Counted from the first letter of the stretch, positions 21,855 to 32,550 are shown. The stretch: 64,000 nt of DNA from Chitinophaga pinensis (GCA_945903305.1 CAMDOA010000005.1:1-64000), one strand, 5' to 3'. Translations and numbers: made by a program. Notes: generated by a model not told the origin, from the letters alone.

Positions 21855-22050
21855 GGTTTGTATTTTGAAATTTTCAATGAATTAAAATTAAATTTCATTA
21901 CCGATAAATTATTTAATAGTTGCGAACAACTATAAGCGTGCTGCCTATGTAAAAAGTCGGTTTAAATTTTTTGTTTATGAATTATTCAGCTGTGGATTTT
22001 GTCTTATTTGTAGCGGTAATAAGATGTGGAATACCGATGGAAACAATTAA

Positions 22051-22080
22051 TTTGAGCAATGTGTTTTTAAGATACATTTG
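22051..22080 (+). promoter_or_regulatory. Bacteroidetes sigma-ABfr-type promoter for the 22105 CDS
   Basis: TTTG (22051-22054), 18-nt spacer, TACATTTG (22073-22080), about 24 nt before the ATG; matches TTTG-N17-23-TAnnTTTG. Confidence 0.7.
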
Positions 22081-22104
22081 AACCTCTAAAATAAAATTTA
22101 CCAA

Positions 22105-25100
22105 ATGAATAAATTCTCTCGGTTTTTTACCACTTTAATGGTGTTATTAATTTTTTGCTTTTCTTTTTCCAATGCGCAAACAAGTTGGGTGGAGTTAATG
22201 AAAGATCCAACAGCTAATTTTTTTGATGTACAAAATGCGTTCAACCAGTACTATTATAATTATGTGCAACAACATGGTAAGGAATCAAAAGAGGAGAATG
22301 GTATTTTAAAAGTAAAGCAAAGAGAAAGTGAATTTGAGGTTCCCGGGTTCGAGCAATTTAAAAGATGGGAATGGTTTATGGCTCCGCGTGTTTCGTCAAC
22401 CGGCGAAAGGTTTGACCAGTCAATTGCATATAATGAATATGTAATTAAGGTAAAACCAATGTTAAATAATACGCGATCTACAGCATGGTCGCTTATTGGC
22501 CCAACAACTCAAATGCCTGATGGCGGCGGTTCGGGGCGCATTAACTTCATTCGGTTTATGCCCGGAAATAACAATATAATTTTTGCCGGCGCACCTGCAG
22601 GTGGTTTATGGAAATCTATTGACGGTGGATCAAATTGGACTACAAATACTGATGATCTTGCCGTTATTGGTTGTTCTGATTTAGCCATTGACCCAAATAA
22701 TACAAACATTATGTACCTGGCCACCGGCGATCAGGATGCTGGTGATACCTATTCAATTGGTTTGTTAAAATCAATTGATGGCGGAGCCACATGGAATACA
22801 ACCGGCTTAAATTATAATGTGTCGAGCCGGTTAACCGTTGCACGAATTCTTATTAATCCATCAAACACAAATATTTTAATTGCAGTTACAAATGGATATT
22901 ATGGCGGTGTTAGTGGCGGTATTTTCAGATCAACAAATGGTGGAACAAACTGGACACAGGTTGGATCAGGAGGTAATTATGAAGATGCTGAATTTAAACC
23001 CGGTGATCCAAGTGTAGTTTATGCTTGTACTGAACGGTTGTATAAAAGTACAGATGGCGGTTTAAACTTCAGTTTGGTAACCAATATTCCAACAGGAGGC
23101 GATAGAATGAAAATTGCAGTTACTCCTGCTAATGCAAATTATGTTTATGCTGTTACAGCCGATAATGCGGATTGGGGATTAGGTGCTTTTTACCAATCAA
23201 CTAATTCTGGAACAACCTTTACATCAATGAATACTACTTATGATATTCTTGGGTTTAATACCAATGGAACCGGTGGCGGCGGACAAGGTTGGTACGATTT
23301 GGCAATTGATGCTTCACCTTTAGATGCTAATGCAGTGGTTGTTGGTGGTATTCATACTTATAAATCGGCAAATGGAGGTTCAACCTGGAGCATACATGGT
23401 GCAGGATATGGTACAAATGCTAAAATTCACCCTGATATTCATGAAGTAATATTTATGCCTGGAACAAGCACCTGTTTTGTAGGTTCAGATGGTGGAGTGC
23501 ACAAAACAACTAATAACGGAAGCACCTTTTCTGATTTAAGCGATGGGTTACAAATTGCGCAGGCTTACAGATTGAGTTGTGCCGCAACTAATGCAACAAT
23601 TACCATGTCGGGCTGGCAAGATAACGGTACTAATCGTTGCATAGCAGGCGCATGGGAAGAAGTATTGGGCGGAGATGGAATGGAAACAATTATATCATGG
23701 GCATCGTCTCAAACCATGTATGCCGAATTGTATTATGGCGAAATTTATAAATCAACCAACGGAGGGAATTCATTTGGAAATAATCCTATAGTAAATTCAG
23801 GCGGAACCGCAGGAACTGAAGATGAAGATGGCGATTGGGTAACACCTTATGTACAAGACCCTGTAAATTCATCAACGCTTTATGTTGGTAAAACAAAAGT
23901 GTATAAATCAACCAACAGCGGAACATCGTGGACCGCATTGGGTGCTGTTACTCCAGGATCCGGCAAATTAAAATCGCTGGCCGTTGCTCCATCAAACACA
24001 AGTTATATCTACTGCGCTAAATCTGACAGGTTTTTTGTTTCAACCAATGGCGGAACATTATTTACAGATAGAACCGCCGGGATTCCGGTTACCTCAGGAT
24101 CAATTACCTATATTGCCATAAGCAACACTGACCCAAATAAAGTTTGGGTAAGTCTTTCAGGATACAATGCTGCAAACAAGGTAATGTATAGCAGCAATGC
24201 CGGGCAAACATGGAATAATATTTCAACCGGATTACCTAATGTGCCTGCCAATTGTGTGGTGTATGTAAATGGCAGCAGCGCAAATTCATTATACTGCGGC
24301 ACTGATATCGGAGTTTTTTATCGTGACGATAACACCGGAAACTGGATTGTGTATTCTGATGCATTACCTAATGTTGTGGTTACCGAATTAGAAATCCATT
24401 ACCCTTCAAGTAAAATTCGTGCATCAACCTACGGAAGAGGAATATGGGAATGTGATTTATATGCTGCCTCACTTTCGGCGCCCACCGCCTCATTTATATC
24501 AAGCACAATGCAAGGGTGTGCCGGCATTTCAATTCAATTTACAAGTACCAGTATTTTTGCCAATACCTATTCATGGGATTTTCAAGGTGGAACACCATCG
24601 TTTGGAATATCAAATAATGAAACCGTTGTTTATAATACTCCTGGCACTTATCCTGTAAAACTTATTGTAACAAATGCACTCGGAGTGGATTCTGTTGTTC
24701 AAACCAACTACATAATCATTGGACCGGCTATTAACGCATCAGCATCGGGAACCAATATTGTTTGTTTCTCGCAAAATAATGGAAGCGCCACAGGGGCTTT
24801 TGTTGGCGGAACTTCACCTTACACTTTTGTCTGGTCAAACGGTGCAACTACTTCAACCATTAATAACCTGGCAAGCAGCAGCTATTCATTTTCAGTTACG
24901 GATGCTTTAGGATGTCTTGCCACAGCACAAATTACCATTACACAACCTCCTGCACTTTTAGGAAATGTAGCAATTACAGCTGACGATGGAACCAACAGTG
25001 GCGCAATCAATTTAACACCAACAGGCGGTACTCCAATATACACATACATTTGGTCAACCGGCGAAACCGATCAGGATATTGCTGGTTTAGCTGCTGGTGT

Positions 25101-25428
25101 TTATACAGTAACCATAACAGATACAAAGGGATGTATTAAAGTAGTTTCAACAACAGTTTCATCAAATGTTGGCATCGATGCCATTGATGAAGTGAATAGC
25201 TGGCTCATTTATCCAAACCCAACGCATGATTGGTTAACTATTGATGCAAGCAAATTAACCATTGCCGATATCGCGTTGTATAATTTGTTAGGTCAGCTGA
25301 TTACAAAACTGAAAATGGAAAATTCTAACTCCATCCAAGTGAACCTATCGGATTTACCGGTTGGTGAATACTGGTTAAAAATTACCACTGATAAAGGAGT
25401 GGCATACCGAAAAATCATGAAGAGCTAA
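22105..25428 (+). CDS. Secreted BNR/VPS10-like multi-propeller protein with PKD and SprB-type repeats and a T9SS type A sorting domain
   Basis: Repeated GGLWKSIDGGSNWTTNTDD / KSTDGGLNFS / STNSGTSWTALG motifs; PKD segment; C-term WLIYPNPTHDWLTID...GEYWLKITTDKGVAYRKIMKS. Confidence 0.9.
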   Translation: MNKFSRFFTTLMVLLIFCFSFSNAQTSWVELMKDPTANFFDVQNAFNQYYYNYVQQHGKESKEENGILKVKQRESEFEVPGFEQFKRWEWFMAPRVSSTGERFDQSIAYNEYVIKVKPMLNNTRSTAWSLIGPTTQMPDGGGSGRINFIRFMPGNNNIIFAGAPAGGLWKSIDGGSNWTTNTDDLAVIGCSDLAIDPNNTNIMYLATGDQDAGDTYSIGLLKSIDGGATWNTTGLNYNVSSRLTVARILINPSNTNILIAVTNGYYGGVSGGIFRSTNGGTNWTQVGSGGNYEDAEFKPGDPSVVYACTERLYKSTDGGLNFSLVTNIPTGGDRMKIAVTPANANYVYAVTADNADWGLGAFYQSTNSGTTFTSMNTTYDILGFNTNGTGGGGQGWYDLAIDASPLDANAVVVGGIHTYKSANGGSTWSIHGAGYGTNAKIHPDIHEVIFMPGTSTCFVGSDGGVHKTTNNGSTFSDLSDGLQIAQAYRLSCAATNATITMSGWQDNGTNRCIAGAWEEVLGGDGMETIISWASSQTMYAELYYGEIYKSTNGGNSFGNNPIVNSGGTAGTEDEDGDWVTPYVQDPVNSSTLYVGKTKVYKSTNSGTSWTALGAVTPGSGKLKSLAVAPSNTSYIYCAKSDRFFVSTNGGTLFTDRTAGIPVTSGSITYIAISNTDPNKVWVSLSGYNAANKVMYSSNAGQTWNNISTGLPNVPANCVVYVNGSSANSLYCGTDIGVFYRDDNTGNWIVYSDALPNVVVTELEIHYPSSKIRASTYGRGIWECDLYAASLSAPTASFISSTMQGCAGISIQFTSTSIFANTYSWDFQGGTPSFGISNNETVVYNTPGTYPVKLIVTNALGVDSVVQTNYIIIGPAINASASGTNIVCFSQNNGSATGAFVGGTSPYTFVWSNGATTSTINNLASSSYSFSVTDALGCLATAQITITQPPALLGNVAITADDGTNSGAINLTPTGGTPIYTYIWSTGETDQDIAGLAAGVYTVTITDTKGCIKVVSTTVSSNVGIDAIDEVNSWLIYPNPTHDWLTIDASKLTIADIALYNLLGQLITKLKMENSNSIQVNLSDLPVGEYWLKITTDKGVAYRKIMKS

Positions 25429-25443
25429 AACTATTTTCGCCGC

Positions 25444-26439
25444 ATGAATTTATTGAGCGGTAAAAAAAGACTGATACAAATTTCTTTAGCAGTTAGCATC
25501 GTGATGCTGGCTGCTAAATTTTTTTCGTACTTTCTCACTCACTCCAACATCATTTTATCTGATGCCATGGAGAGTATTATAAATGTAGTGGCAAGTGCCT
25601 TTGCAGCTTTCAGCATTCATTTATCAGCGCAGCCAAAAGATGAAAACCATCCGTATGGTCACGGCAAAATTGAATTTCTGGCCAGTGTTACAGAAGGAAT
25701 TTTGATATTTCTTGCCGGCCTTTTCATTTTTGTAAAAGCCTGTCACAACTTTTTTTTCGAACAAACCATTCAGGCAATGGATATTGGTTTGATTATAATT
25801 TCAGCTACCGCGTTGGTAAATTTTATTCTTGGAAAAATTCTGGTGCGCGAAGGAAAAAAAACAAATTCACTTTTGCTGGTGGCAGAAGGCAAACACTTAC
25901 TAAGTGATAACCTGACCACACTTGTAGGAGTTGCCGGAATTATTGTGGTGGTTATTACCAACATGCCTGAAATCGACACCCTGTTTTCGTTAATACTTGG
26001 GTTAATCATGTTGCGAAGCGGTTATCGAATTATTCGACCATCGGTTGCCGCATTGATGGATGAAGCGGATAGTGATTTAATGAAAACTGTATCAACTCAT
26101 TTTATGAATAATCGCAAACCCGATTGGATAGATGTACACAACCTGCGCATAGTAAAATATGGTTCCGATATTCATATTGATTGTCATGTTACATTTCCGT
26201 ATTACCACAGCTTGACTGAAACACATACATTGGTCAATGATATTGAAGTCATGCTTCGCAAAAATTATCCACAGGAACTGGAAATATTTATTCATGCCGA
26301 CCCATGTATTCCGGTTGATTCGTGCATCATTTGTTTAAAACAAGATTGCTCGGTCCGACAAAATCCTTTCATTAAAAAAATGGAATGGACGCCACTTTTA
26401 TTGGCCGCAAATAAGAAACATCATTTTCATAACATATAA
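25444..26439 (+). CDS. Cation diffusion facilitator family transporter
   Basis: SDAMESIINVVASAFAAFSIHLSAQPKDENHPYGHGKIEFLASVTEG: CDF signature. Confidence 0.92.
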   Translation: MNLLSGKKRLIQISLAVSIVMLAAKFFSYFLTHSNIILSDAMESIINVVASAFAAFSIHLSAQPKDENHPYGHGKIEFLASVTEGILIFLAGLFIFVKACHNFFFEQTIQAMDIGLIIISATALVNFILGKILVREGKKTNSLLLVAEGKHLLSDNLTTLVGVAGIIVVVITNMPEIDTLFSLILGLIMLRSGYRIIRPSVAALMDEADSDLMKTVSTHFMNNRKPDWIDVHNLRIVKYGSDIHIDCHVTFPYYHSLTETHTLVNDIEVMLRKNYPQELEIFIHADPCIPVDSCIICLKQDCSVRQNPFIKKMEWTPLLLAANKKHHFHNI

Positions 26440-26542
26440 TCAGTTAATTAAAATAATTGCACTTACTTACCTAAATTTGCAAAGCCAAAAAAAATTAAAA
26501 TTTAAGTTCCTGAAAATAATTTCGTTCCCTTCAATAGTTAAT

Positions 26543-27101
26543 TTATTTTTTAAAAATATACTCCAAATGAATGGCCTTTTGAAAGTCATCATTTTGATAT
26601 CCTAAACTTTTTACAGATGGAAATCCGGCTGATGCAATATAAATATTTGCACTTCGCTGAACCATGTATTCATTTCCACCATCATTATCATATAAAATAA
26701 AATCATAAGCAGTTTCTAATTCAGTAATTTCAAGCGCAGGAACAATATTAAATTCATACGAGTTATTATAAATGGCATCTGTTACAGTACTTGTTTTACT
26801 CGACCACAGAGTTGTACTGTTATCATCCTTTATCATTGGAAAAATATCAGGAAGGCCAATAGCATCTGTATCCCAGTTGTCATCAAAATCATTGTATCGT
26901 GGAAATTCGGAGATGACAATTTTAGTGATAAGAACCTTCTCAACGGATTTCCGGATAAAGCAATCGTTGGCGGTATCCATATGGACAAACACAGGTATCA
27001 CCATCGCAATAACCTCCGTTCAGGCAACTGAATTCTTTACAGGCATCGTTTCCACAGCTGATAAAAAGTAAAGGAATCAGAAAAAGAAAAAGGAATTTCA
27101 T
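26543..27101 (-). pseudogene. Putative lipoprotein with EGF-like Cys motif, interrupted by a frameshift near 26971-26978
   Basis: Start at 27101 gives MKFLFLFLIPLLFISCGNDACKEFSCLNGGYCDGDTCVCPYGYRQRLLYPEIR*; the following frame continues NDCFIRKSVEKVLITKIVISEF... to 26543. Confidence 0.6.
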
Positions 27102-27172
27102 ATTTTAAATTGACCGGAAATGTAAATGATTATTGTAAAATTTTTAATGTTCAAATTGAAAAAAAACTTTCA

Positions 27173-27627
27173 TCACAAGGTTCGTGTTTCACCAATCATT
27201 TTATCATACTCAATATCGTTGGCTTCCCATAACTCAAGTTTATTTCCTTCCGGGTCAAGTATATGCACGAACCTTCCATATTCAAAAACTTCAATTTCAT
27301 CACACACTGTTACCCCTTCTTTTTTTAATTCTTCAACTAACCATTCCAGATTTTCAACTCTGAAGTTGATCATAAATTCTTTTTGTGAAGGTTCAAAATA
27401 TCTTGTGTCATTCTTAAAAGTGCTCCAAACCGAAAATGCTTTTTCGCCTGTTGATTTCTTCCATTCGAAACTGGTTCCGTAACTATCCGTTTTCAAACCC
27501 AGATGAGTTGCATACCACGCACGGATATTTTCAGGATTATCGCATTTGAAAAATAATCCGCCTATGCCGGTAACTTTTTTTTTATATTTATTTTTATTAA
27601 TTGAGATTCAAAAATAGACTTCCTCAT
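27173..27627 (-). pseudogene. VOC (glyoxalase-like) family protein with unclear or frameshifted 5' end
   Basis: Frame of ORF 27173..27496 continues upstream as KKKVTGIGGLFFKCDNPENIRAWYATHLGLKTDSYGTSFEWKKS..., with no in-frame ATG/GTG/TTG before the VTGIGG motif; an ATG at 27627 is one base out of frame across an A9 tract (27575-27583). Confidence 0.6.
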
Positions 27628-27861
27628 AAAATATTTGAGTAATGTTTTCAATCGTCGGTTCACCTCTCCATTTATTCATTGAGAGGGGTTAGGTGTGAGG
27701 TTAATAAGTTGCAATGTCTTTTTCTAAGTAGTATGTTTTCAGAATGAATTTCAGATTCAGATTAATACTTAAAACGAACTTGTCAAACCTGATTTTCCTC
27801 CTTGTTTTATTGATAGTGCTTACCTTATTTTGTCGCGCATAAAAAAGTGTAATTTTTTTTC

Positions 27862-28227
27862 ATGAACAGTTCTCCGGTAGATTTTTTTCCAATTGTTATT
27901 CAGTTTTTTGTGGCCGCAGGTTTTGTTGGTGTCACCATGTTTGTTACACACATTATCGGGCCGCGACTTTCGACCAAAAAAAAATTAAAACCATTTGAAA
28001 GCGGAATTGAATCTGTTGGCAATGCACGGCAACCATTTGCCATCAAGTATTTTTTAACAGCCATTCTTTTTGTATTGTTTGATGTGGAAGTAATCTTTTT
28101 ATATCCATACGCAATTAACTTTCTCGATTTAGGAATGAGCGGTTTAATCACCATGTTACTGTTCATGGGTTTGTTGTTGTGCGGTTTAATTTATGTAATC
28201 AGAAGTGGTGCGTTGGATTGGGAATAG
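27862..28227 (+). CDS. nuoA: NADH-quinone oxidoreductase subunit A
   Basis: KLKPFESGIESVGNARQPFAIKYFLTAILFVLFDVEVIFLYPYAI. Confidence 0.95.
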   Translation: MNSSPVDFFPIVIQFFVAAGFVGVTMFVTHIIGPRLSTKKKLKPFESGIESVGNARQPFAIKYFLTAILFVLFDVEVIFLYPYAINFLDLGMSGLITMLLFMGLLLCGLIYVIRSGALDWE

Positions 28228-28297
28228 AAAATATAAATTAATACGCTATCAAGTTAACCTGAAACAATAAACACAAAACATTTTAACTCTTAGCCAA

Positions 28298-28858
28298 ATG
28301 GCACTCGATACAAATACAGTACAGGCAAAAATAGTAGCACCACCACTTGGAGTTGGCGGTCCCGGTTACTATGCCACCAGTTTTGATAAAGCAATTGGAT
28401 TGGCAAAACAATATTCCATTTGGCCATTGCCATTTGCAACTTCATGTTGCGGAATTGAATTTATGGCCACCATGGGACCGCATTATGATTTGTCGCGCTT
28501 CGGTGCCGAGCGATTAAGTTTCTCGCCACGCCAGGCAGATTTATTAATGGTGATGGGAACCATTGCAAAAAAAATGGGTCCTGTTTTAAAACAGGTATAT
28601 GAACAAATGGCTGAGCCACGCTGGGTCATTGCAGTAGGCGCATGTGCATCGAGCGGTGGAATTTTTGATACTTATTCCGTGCTACAAGGAATCGACCAGA
28701 TTATTCCTGTTGATGTTTATGTACCCGGTTGCCCGCCGCGCCCTGAGCAAATTATTGATGGCTTCATGCGCATACAGGATTTGGTTCATAACGAATCGCA
28801 GCGTCGCCGAAACTCACCCGAATACAAAGCATTATTGGAATCATACGGAATAAGATGA
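28298..28858 (+). CDS. nuoB: NADH-quinone oxidoreductase subunit B
   Basis: [33 protein letters not shown]...[38 protein letters not shown]. Confidence 0.97.
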   Translation: MALDTNTVQAKIVAPPLGVGGPGYYATSFDKAIGLAKQYSIWPLPFATSCCGIEFMATMGPHYDLSRFGAERLSFSPRQADLLMVMGTIAKKMGPVLKQVYEQMAEPRWVIAVGACASSGGIFDTYSVLQGIDQIIPVDVYVPGCPPRPEQIIDGFMRIQDLVHNESQRRRNSPEYKALLESYGIR

Positions 28859-29379
28859 ACGAAACAATTGATTATAAAAAAGTAACAGAACGGATTGCTG
28901 AAAAATTCGGAGCAAAAGTTCATTCACCCGAAGAACCGTATGGGATGTTGACTTTGCGAACAGATAAAGATTCAATCATACCATTACTTCAATTTCTTCG
29001 AGATGATGAAGCCATGCAGTTTATTTTCCTCACTGATGTTTGCGCCGTTCATTTTCCAGATAAAGCCGAAAAATTCGAAGTGGTTTATCACATTCATTCT
29101 TTAATGCACAATCTTCGGGTAAGAATAAAAGTTGCCCTAAGTGGCGAACCAAAAATTCCAACCGCTGTCAATGTATTCAAAGGAGCGAATTGGATGGAAC
29201 GCGAAACATATGATTTCTATGGAGTGATTTTCGAAGGGCATCCGAATCTAAAACGGATTTTAAATGTTGATGAAATGACAATATTTCCAATGAGGAAAGA
29301 ATATCCATTGGAAGATAACACGCGCATTGATAAAGACGATAAAATGTTTGGAAGGATAAATGTGAACCGTGAAAACTAA
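28855..29379 (+). CDS. nuoC: NADH-quinone oxidoreductase subunit C
   Basis: [20 protein letters not shown]...[42 protein letters not shown]; overlaps nuoB by 4 nt. Confidence 0.95.
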   Translation: MNETIDYKKVTERIAEKFGAKVHSPEEPYGMLTLRTDKDSIIPLLQFLRDDEAMQFIFLTDVCAVHFPDKAEKFEVVYHIHSLMHNLRVRIKVALSGEPKIPTAVNVFKGANWMERETYDFYGVIFEGHPNLKRILNVDEMTIFPMRKEYPLEDNTRIDKDDKMFGRINVNREN

Positions 29380-29384
29380 AACAG

Positions 29385-30590
29385 ATGAGCAAACAGGATC
29401 ACATTAAACATTCAGCCGACTCTTTAGAAAAAGAGACCATCACCCTCAATATCGGACCAACTCATCCAGCCACTCATGGCGTGTTTCAGAACATTGTTGA
29501 GATAGATGGAGAACGAATTGTCAGCGGCGATTCAACCATTGGATACATACACCGCGCGTTCGAAAAAATTGCCGAACACCGTCCGTTTTATCAGGTAACA
29601 CCTTTAACCGACAGATTAAATTATTGCAGCTCTCCAATTAATAATATGGGCTGGCACATGACCGTTGAAAAATTGCTCGGTGTACAAGTACCAAAGCGCG
29701 CACAATACCTGCGAGTAATCATTATGGAACTTGCCCGCATTGCCGATCACATAGTATGCAACAGTGTAATTGGAGTCGATACCGGCGCACTCACCGGCTT
29801 CACCTATGTGTTTCAATGGCGCGAAAAAATTTATGAAATATGGGAAGAAGTTTGCGGCGCCCGACTCACCACTAACATTGGAAGAGTGGGCGGTATGGAG
29901 CGCGACTTCAACGAAATTGCATTTAAAAAACTCGAAGAGTTTCTGCGCGATTTTCCAAAAGGATGGAAGGAGTTTGAAAATTTATTGGTGCGCAATAGAA
30001 TATTTATGGACAGAACGCAAACGGTTCCCACTACTCCTGAATTTGCATTGCAATATGGTTTCACCGGCCCAAACCTGCGCGCAACAGGCGTTGATTACGA
30101 TGTGCGTGTTATGAGTCCTTACAGTAGCTACGAAGATTTTGAATTCAACATACCGGTAGGAACTAAGGGAGATACTTACGACCGCTTCATGGTTCGCAAC
30201 CAGGAAATATGGGAGAGTTTAAAAATCATTCGTCAGGCATTGGATAAATTACCAGCCGGACCTTATCATGCTGATGCACCACAGTTTTATCTTCCTCCAA
30301 AAGCAGAGGTGTATAATAACATGGAAGCGCTCATCTACCACTTCAAAATTGTAATGGGTGAAATTGATGCACCAAAAGGAGAGGTGTATCATTCAGTTGA
30401 AGGTGGTAACGGTGAACTTGGATTTTATTTAATCAGCGATGGTGGTCGCGCAGCTTATCGCTTGCATTTCCGTCGTCCGTGTTTTATTTATTACCAGGCA
30501 TTTACTGAAATGGTAAAAGGTTGCTTGCTGTCCGATGCTATTGTTGCCATGAGTAGTATGAACATTATTGCCGGTGAATTGGACGCATAA
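29385..30590 (+). CDS. nuoD: NADH-quinone oxidoreductase subunit D
   Basis: ITLNIGPTHPATHGVFQNIVEIDGERI...GYIHRAFEKIAEHRPFYQVTPLTDRLNYCS. Confidence 0.97.
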   Translation: MSKQDHIKHSADSLEKETITLNIGPTHPATHGVFQNIVEIDGERIVSGDSTIGYIHRAFEKIAEHRPFYQVTPLTDRLNYCSSPINNMGWHMTVEKLLGVQVPKRAQYLRVIIMELARIADHIVCNSVIGVDTGALTGFTYVFQWREKIYEIWEEVCGARLTTNIGRVGGMERDFNEIAFKKLEEFLRDFPKGWKEFENLLVRNRIFMDRTQTVPTTPEFALQYGFTGPNLRATGVDYDVRVMSPYSSYEDFEFNIPVGTKGDTYDRFMVRNQEIWESLKIIRQALDKLPAGPYHADAPQFYLPPKAEVYNNMEALIYHFKIVMGEIDAPKGEVYHSVEGGNGELGFYLISDGGRAAYRLHFRRPCFIYYQAFTEMVKGCLLSDAIVAMSSMNIIAGELDA

Positions 30591-30628
30591 TTTTGATTTG
30601 ATAATGAAGTTCGACAGAGAAAGTTTTT

Positions 30629-30656
30629 TCAATTTTTAATATTTAATTTTTGATTT
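30629..30656 (+). repeat. Degenerate heptanucleotide repeat (consensus TTAATTT, 4 units) just upstream of nuoE
   Basis: tcaattt|ttaatat|ttaattt|ttgattt, ending 6 nt before the nuoE ATG. Confidence 0.5.
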
Positions 30657-30662
30657 AATAAA

Positions 30663-31190
30663 ATGCTTGCCGTAAAAACTAACAAACCATTTAATCCTTC
30701 CGAAGAAATTCAGAATCAGATTCGTGGTGTAATGGATCAATATCCCGAAGGAAAAAGCAAATCTGCTTTGCTGCCGGTATTACACATTGTGCAAAATGAA
30801 AATGCAGGATGGTTGAGCGTGGAAGCAATGGATAAGGTTGCGGAGCTGATGAACCTGCGCCCGATTGAAGTTTATGAAGTGGCAACATTTTATTCTATGT
30901 ATAATCTCAAACCCGTTGGAAAATTTCTGTTGGAAGTATGCCACACAGGTCCATGTGCCATTATGAAAGGAGAGTGGTTGATTGATTATCTGAAAAGGAA
31001 ATTGAAAATAAGTATTGGTGAAACAACTTCTGATGGATTGTTCACTTTAAAAACTGTTGAGTGCCTCGGCGCTTGCGGTTATGCTCCTATGATGCAAATC
31101 GGAGAATATTATTACGAGCATTTAAACTCAGAAGAAAAAGTTGACAAATTGTTGGAGGATTTTAGAATGAAAGGATTTAACAGGAACTGA
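30663..31190 (+). CDS. nuoE: NADH-quinone oxidoreductase subunit E
   Basis: EVATFYSMYNLKPVGKFLLEVCHTGPCAIMKG...VECLGACGYAPMMQIGEYYYEHL. Confidence 0.95.
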   Translation: MLAVKTNKPFNPSEEIQNQIRGVMDQYPEGKSKSALLPVLHIVQNENAGWLSVEAMDKVAELMNLRPIEVYEVATFYSMYNLKPVGKFLLEVCHTGPCAIMKGEWLIDYLKRKLKISIGETTSDGLFTLKTVECLGACGYAPMMQIGEYYYEHLNSEEKVDKLLEDFRMKGFNRN

Positions 31191-31191
31191 T

Positions 31192-32550
31192 ATGGCAAAG
31201 AAAATTTTACTCGAACACATTGATAAACCCGGAATAAAATCTTACGAAGTATATCGGCAGCAAGGCGGATACAATTCTGTTGAGAAAGCTTTGCGCGAAA
31301 TGAAACCCGCCGATATTGTGGAAGAAGTAAAGAAGAGTGGATTGCGTGGTCGTGGTGGCGCAGGATTTCCAACCGGAATGAAGTGGAGTTTCATTGACAA
31401 AAAATCCGGCAACCTTCGCTACCTCGTTTGCAATGCCGACGAAAGCGAACCCGGAACTTTCAAAGATAGATTTTTAATGGAGTTCATTCCTCACCTGTTG
31501 ATTGAAGGAATGATTACATCAAGCATCGCGCTCGAAAGCAATCTCGGATTCATTTATATCCGCGGCGAATTCCGTTGGATAAAAACAATTCTTGAAAATG
31601 CCATTGCCGAAGCACGCGCAGCCGGCTGGCTCGGACATAACATTCTTGGAACAGGATATAGTTTGGAACTTGTCGTGCACCCCGGAGCAGGCGCTTACAT
31701 CTGCGGCGAAGAAACTGCGCTGCTCGAATCCCTCGAAGGCAAAAGAGGATTGCCAAGAATCAAACCTCCCTTCCCTGCCGTGAAAGGTTTGTATGGAAAT
31801 CCAACAGTGGTGAATAATGTGGAAACCATTGCAGCCGTTCCGTGGATAATAAATAATGGCGGCGATGCTTACGCAAAAATCGGAATCGGTCGCAGCACTG
31901 GAACAAAATTGATTTCTGCTTGCGGAAACATCAACAAGCCTGGTGTGTATGAAATTGAATTAGGATTACAGGTTGATGAATTTTTAAACTCTGATGAATA
32001 TTGCGGAGGAGTGTTGGATGGAAAAATGTTGAAGGCAGTTGTGGCAGGTGGTTCATCTGTTCCTATTCTTCCTGCCGAGTTATTTTTCAAAACAAAAAAA
32101 GGCGAACCGCGCCTCATGAGTTACGAATCACTCAGCGATGGCGGTTTCGAAAGCGGCACCATGCTCGGCTCCGGAGGTTTCATAGTTTATGATGAAGACC
32201 AGTGTATTGTTCGCAACACATGGAACTTTACACGCTTTTATCATCACGAAAGTTGCGGTCAATGTAGTCCGTGCCGTGAAGGAACCGGCTGGATGGAAAA
32301 AGTCCTGCACAATCTCGAAAGCGGTCACGGCAAACTCAGCGATGTTGATTTACTCTGGGACATTCAGAAAAAAATTGACGGCAACACCATCTGTCCCCTC
32401 GGCGATGCAGCCGCATGGCCCGTTGCAAGCGCCATCCGTCATTTCCGCGAAGAATTCGAGTGGCATGTTGAACATCCGCACGATGCACAAAAAAGAAATT
32501 ACGGTTTGTTAAAATCAACAAAGGAATATTTTGTTGCCTCAGCAATTTGA
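31192..32550 (+). CDS. nuoF: NADH-quinone oxidoreductase subunit F
   Basis: SGLRGRGGAGFPTGMKWSF, CNADESEPGTFKDR, GAGAYICGEETALLESLEGKRGLPRIKPPFPA, ESCGQCSPCREGTGWM. Confidence 0.97.
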   Translation: MAKKILLEHIDKPGIKSYEVYRQQGGYNSVEKALREMKPADIVEEVKKSGLRGRGGAGFPTGMKWSFIDKKSGNLRYLVCNADESEPGTFKDRFLMEFIPHLLIEGMITSSIALESNLGFIYIRGEFRWIKTILENAIAEARAAGWLGHNILGTGYSLELVVHPGAGAYICGEETALLESLEGKRGLPRIKPPFPAVKGLYGNPTVVNNVETIAAVPWIINNGGDAYAKIGIGRSTGTKLISACGNINKPGVYEIELGLQVDEFLNSDEYCGGVLDGKMLKAVVAGGSSVPILPAELFFKTKKGEPRLMSYESLSDGGFESGTMLGSGGFIVYDEDQCIVRNTWNFTRFYHHESCGQCSPCREGTGWMEKVLHNLESGHGKLSDVDLLWDIQKKIDGNTICPLGDAAAWPVASAIRHFREEFEWHVEHPHDAQKRNYGLLKSTKEYFVASAI

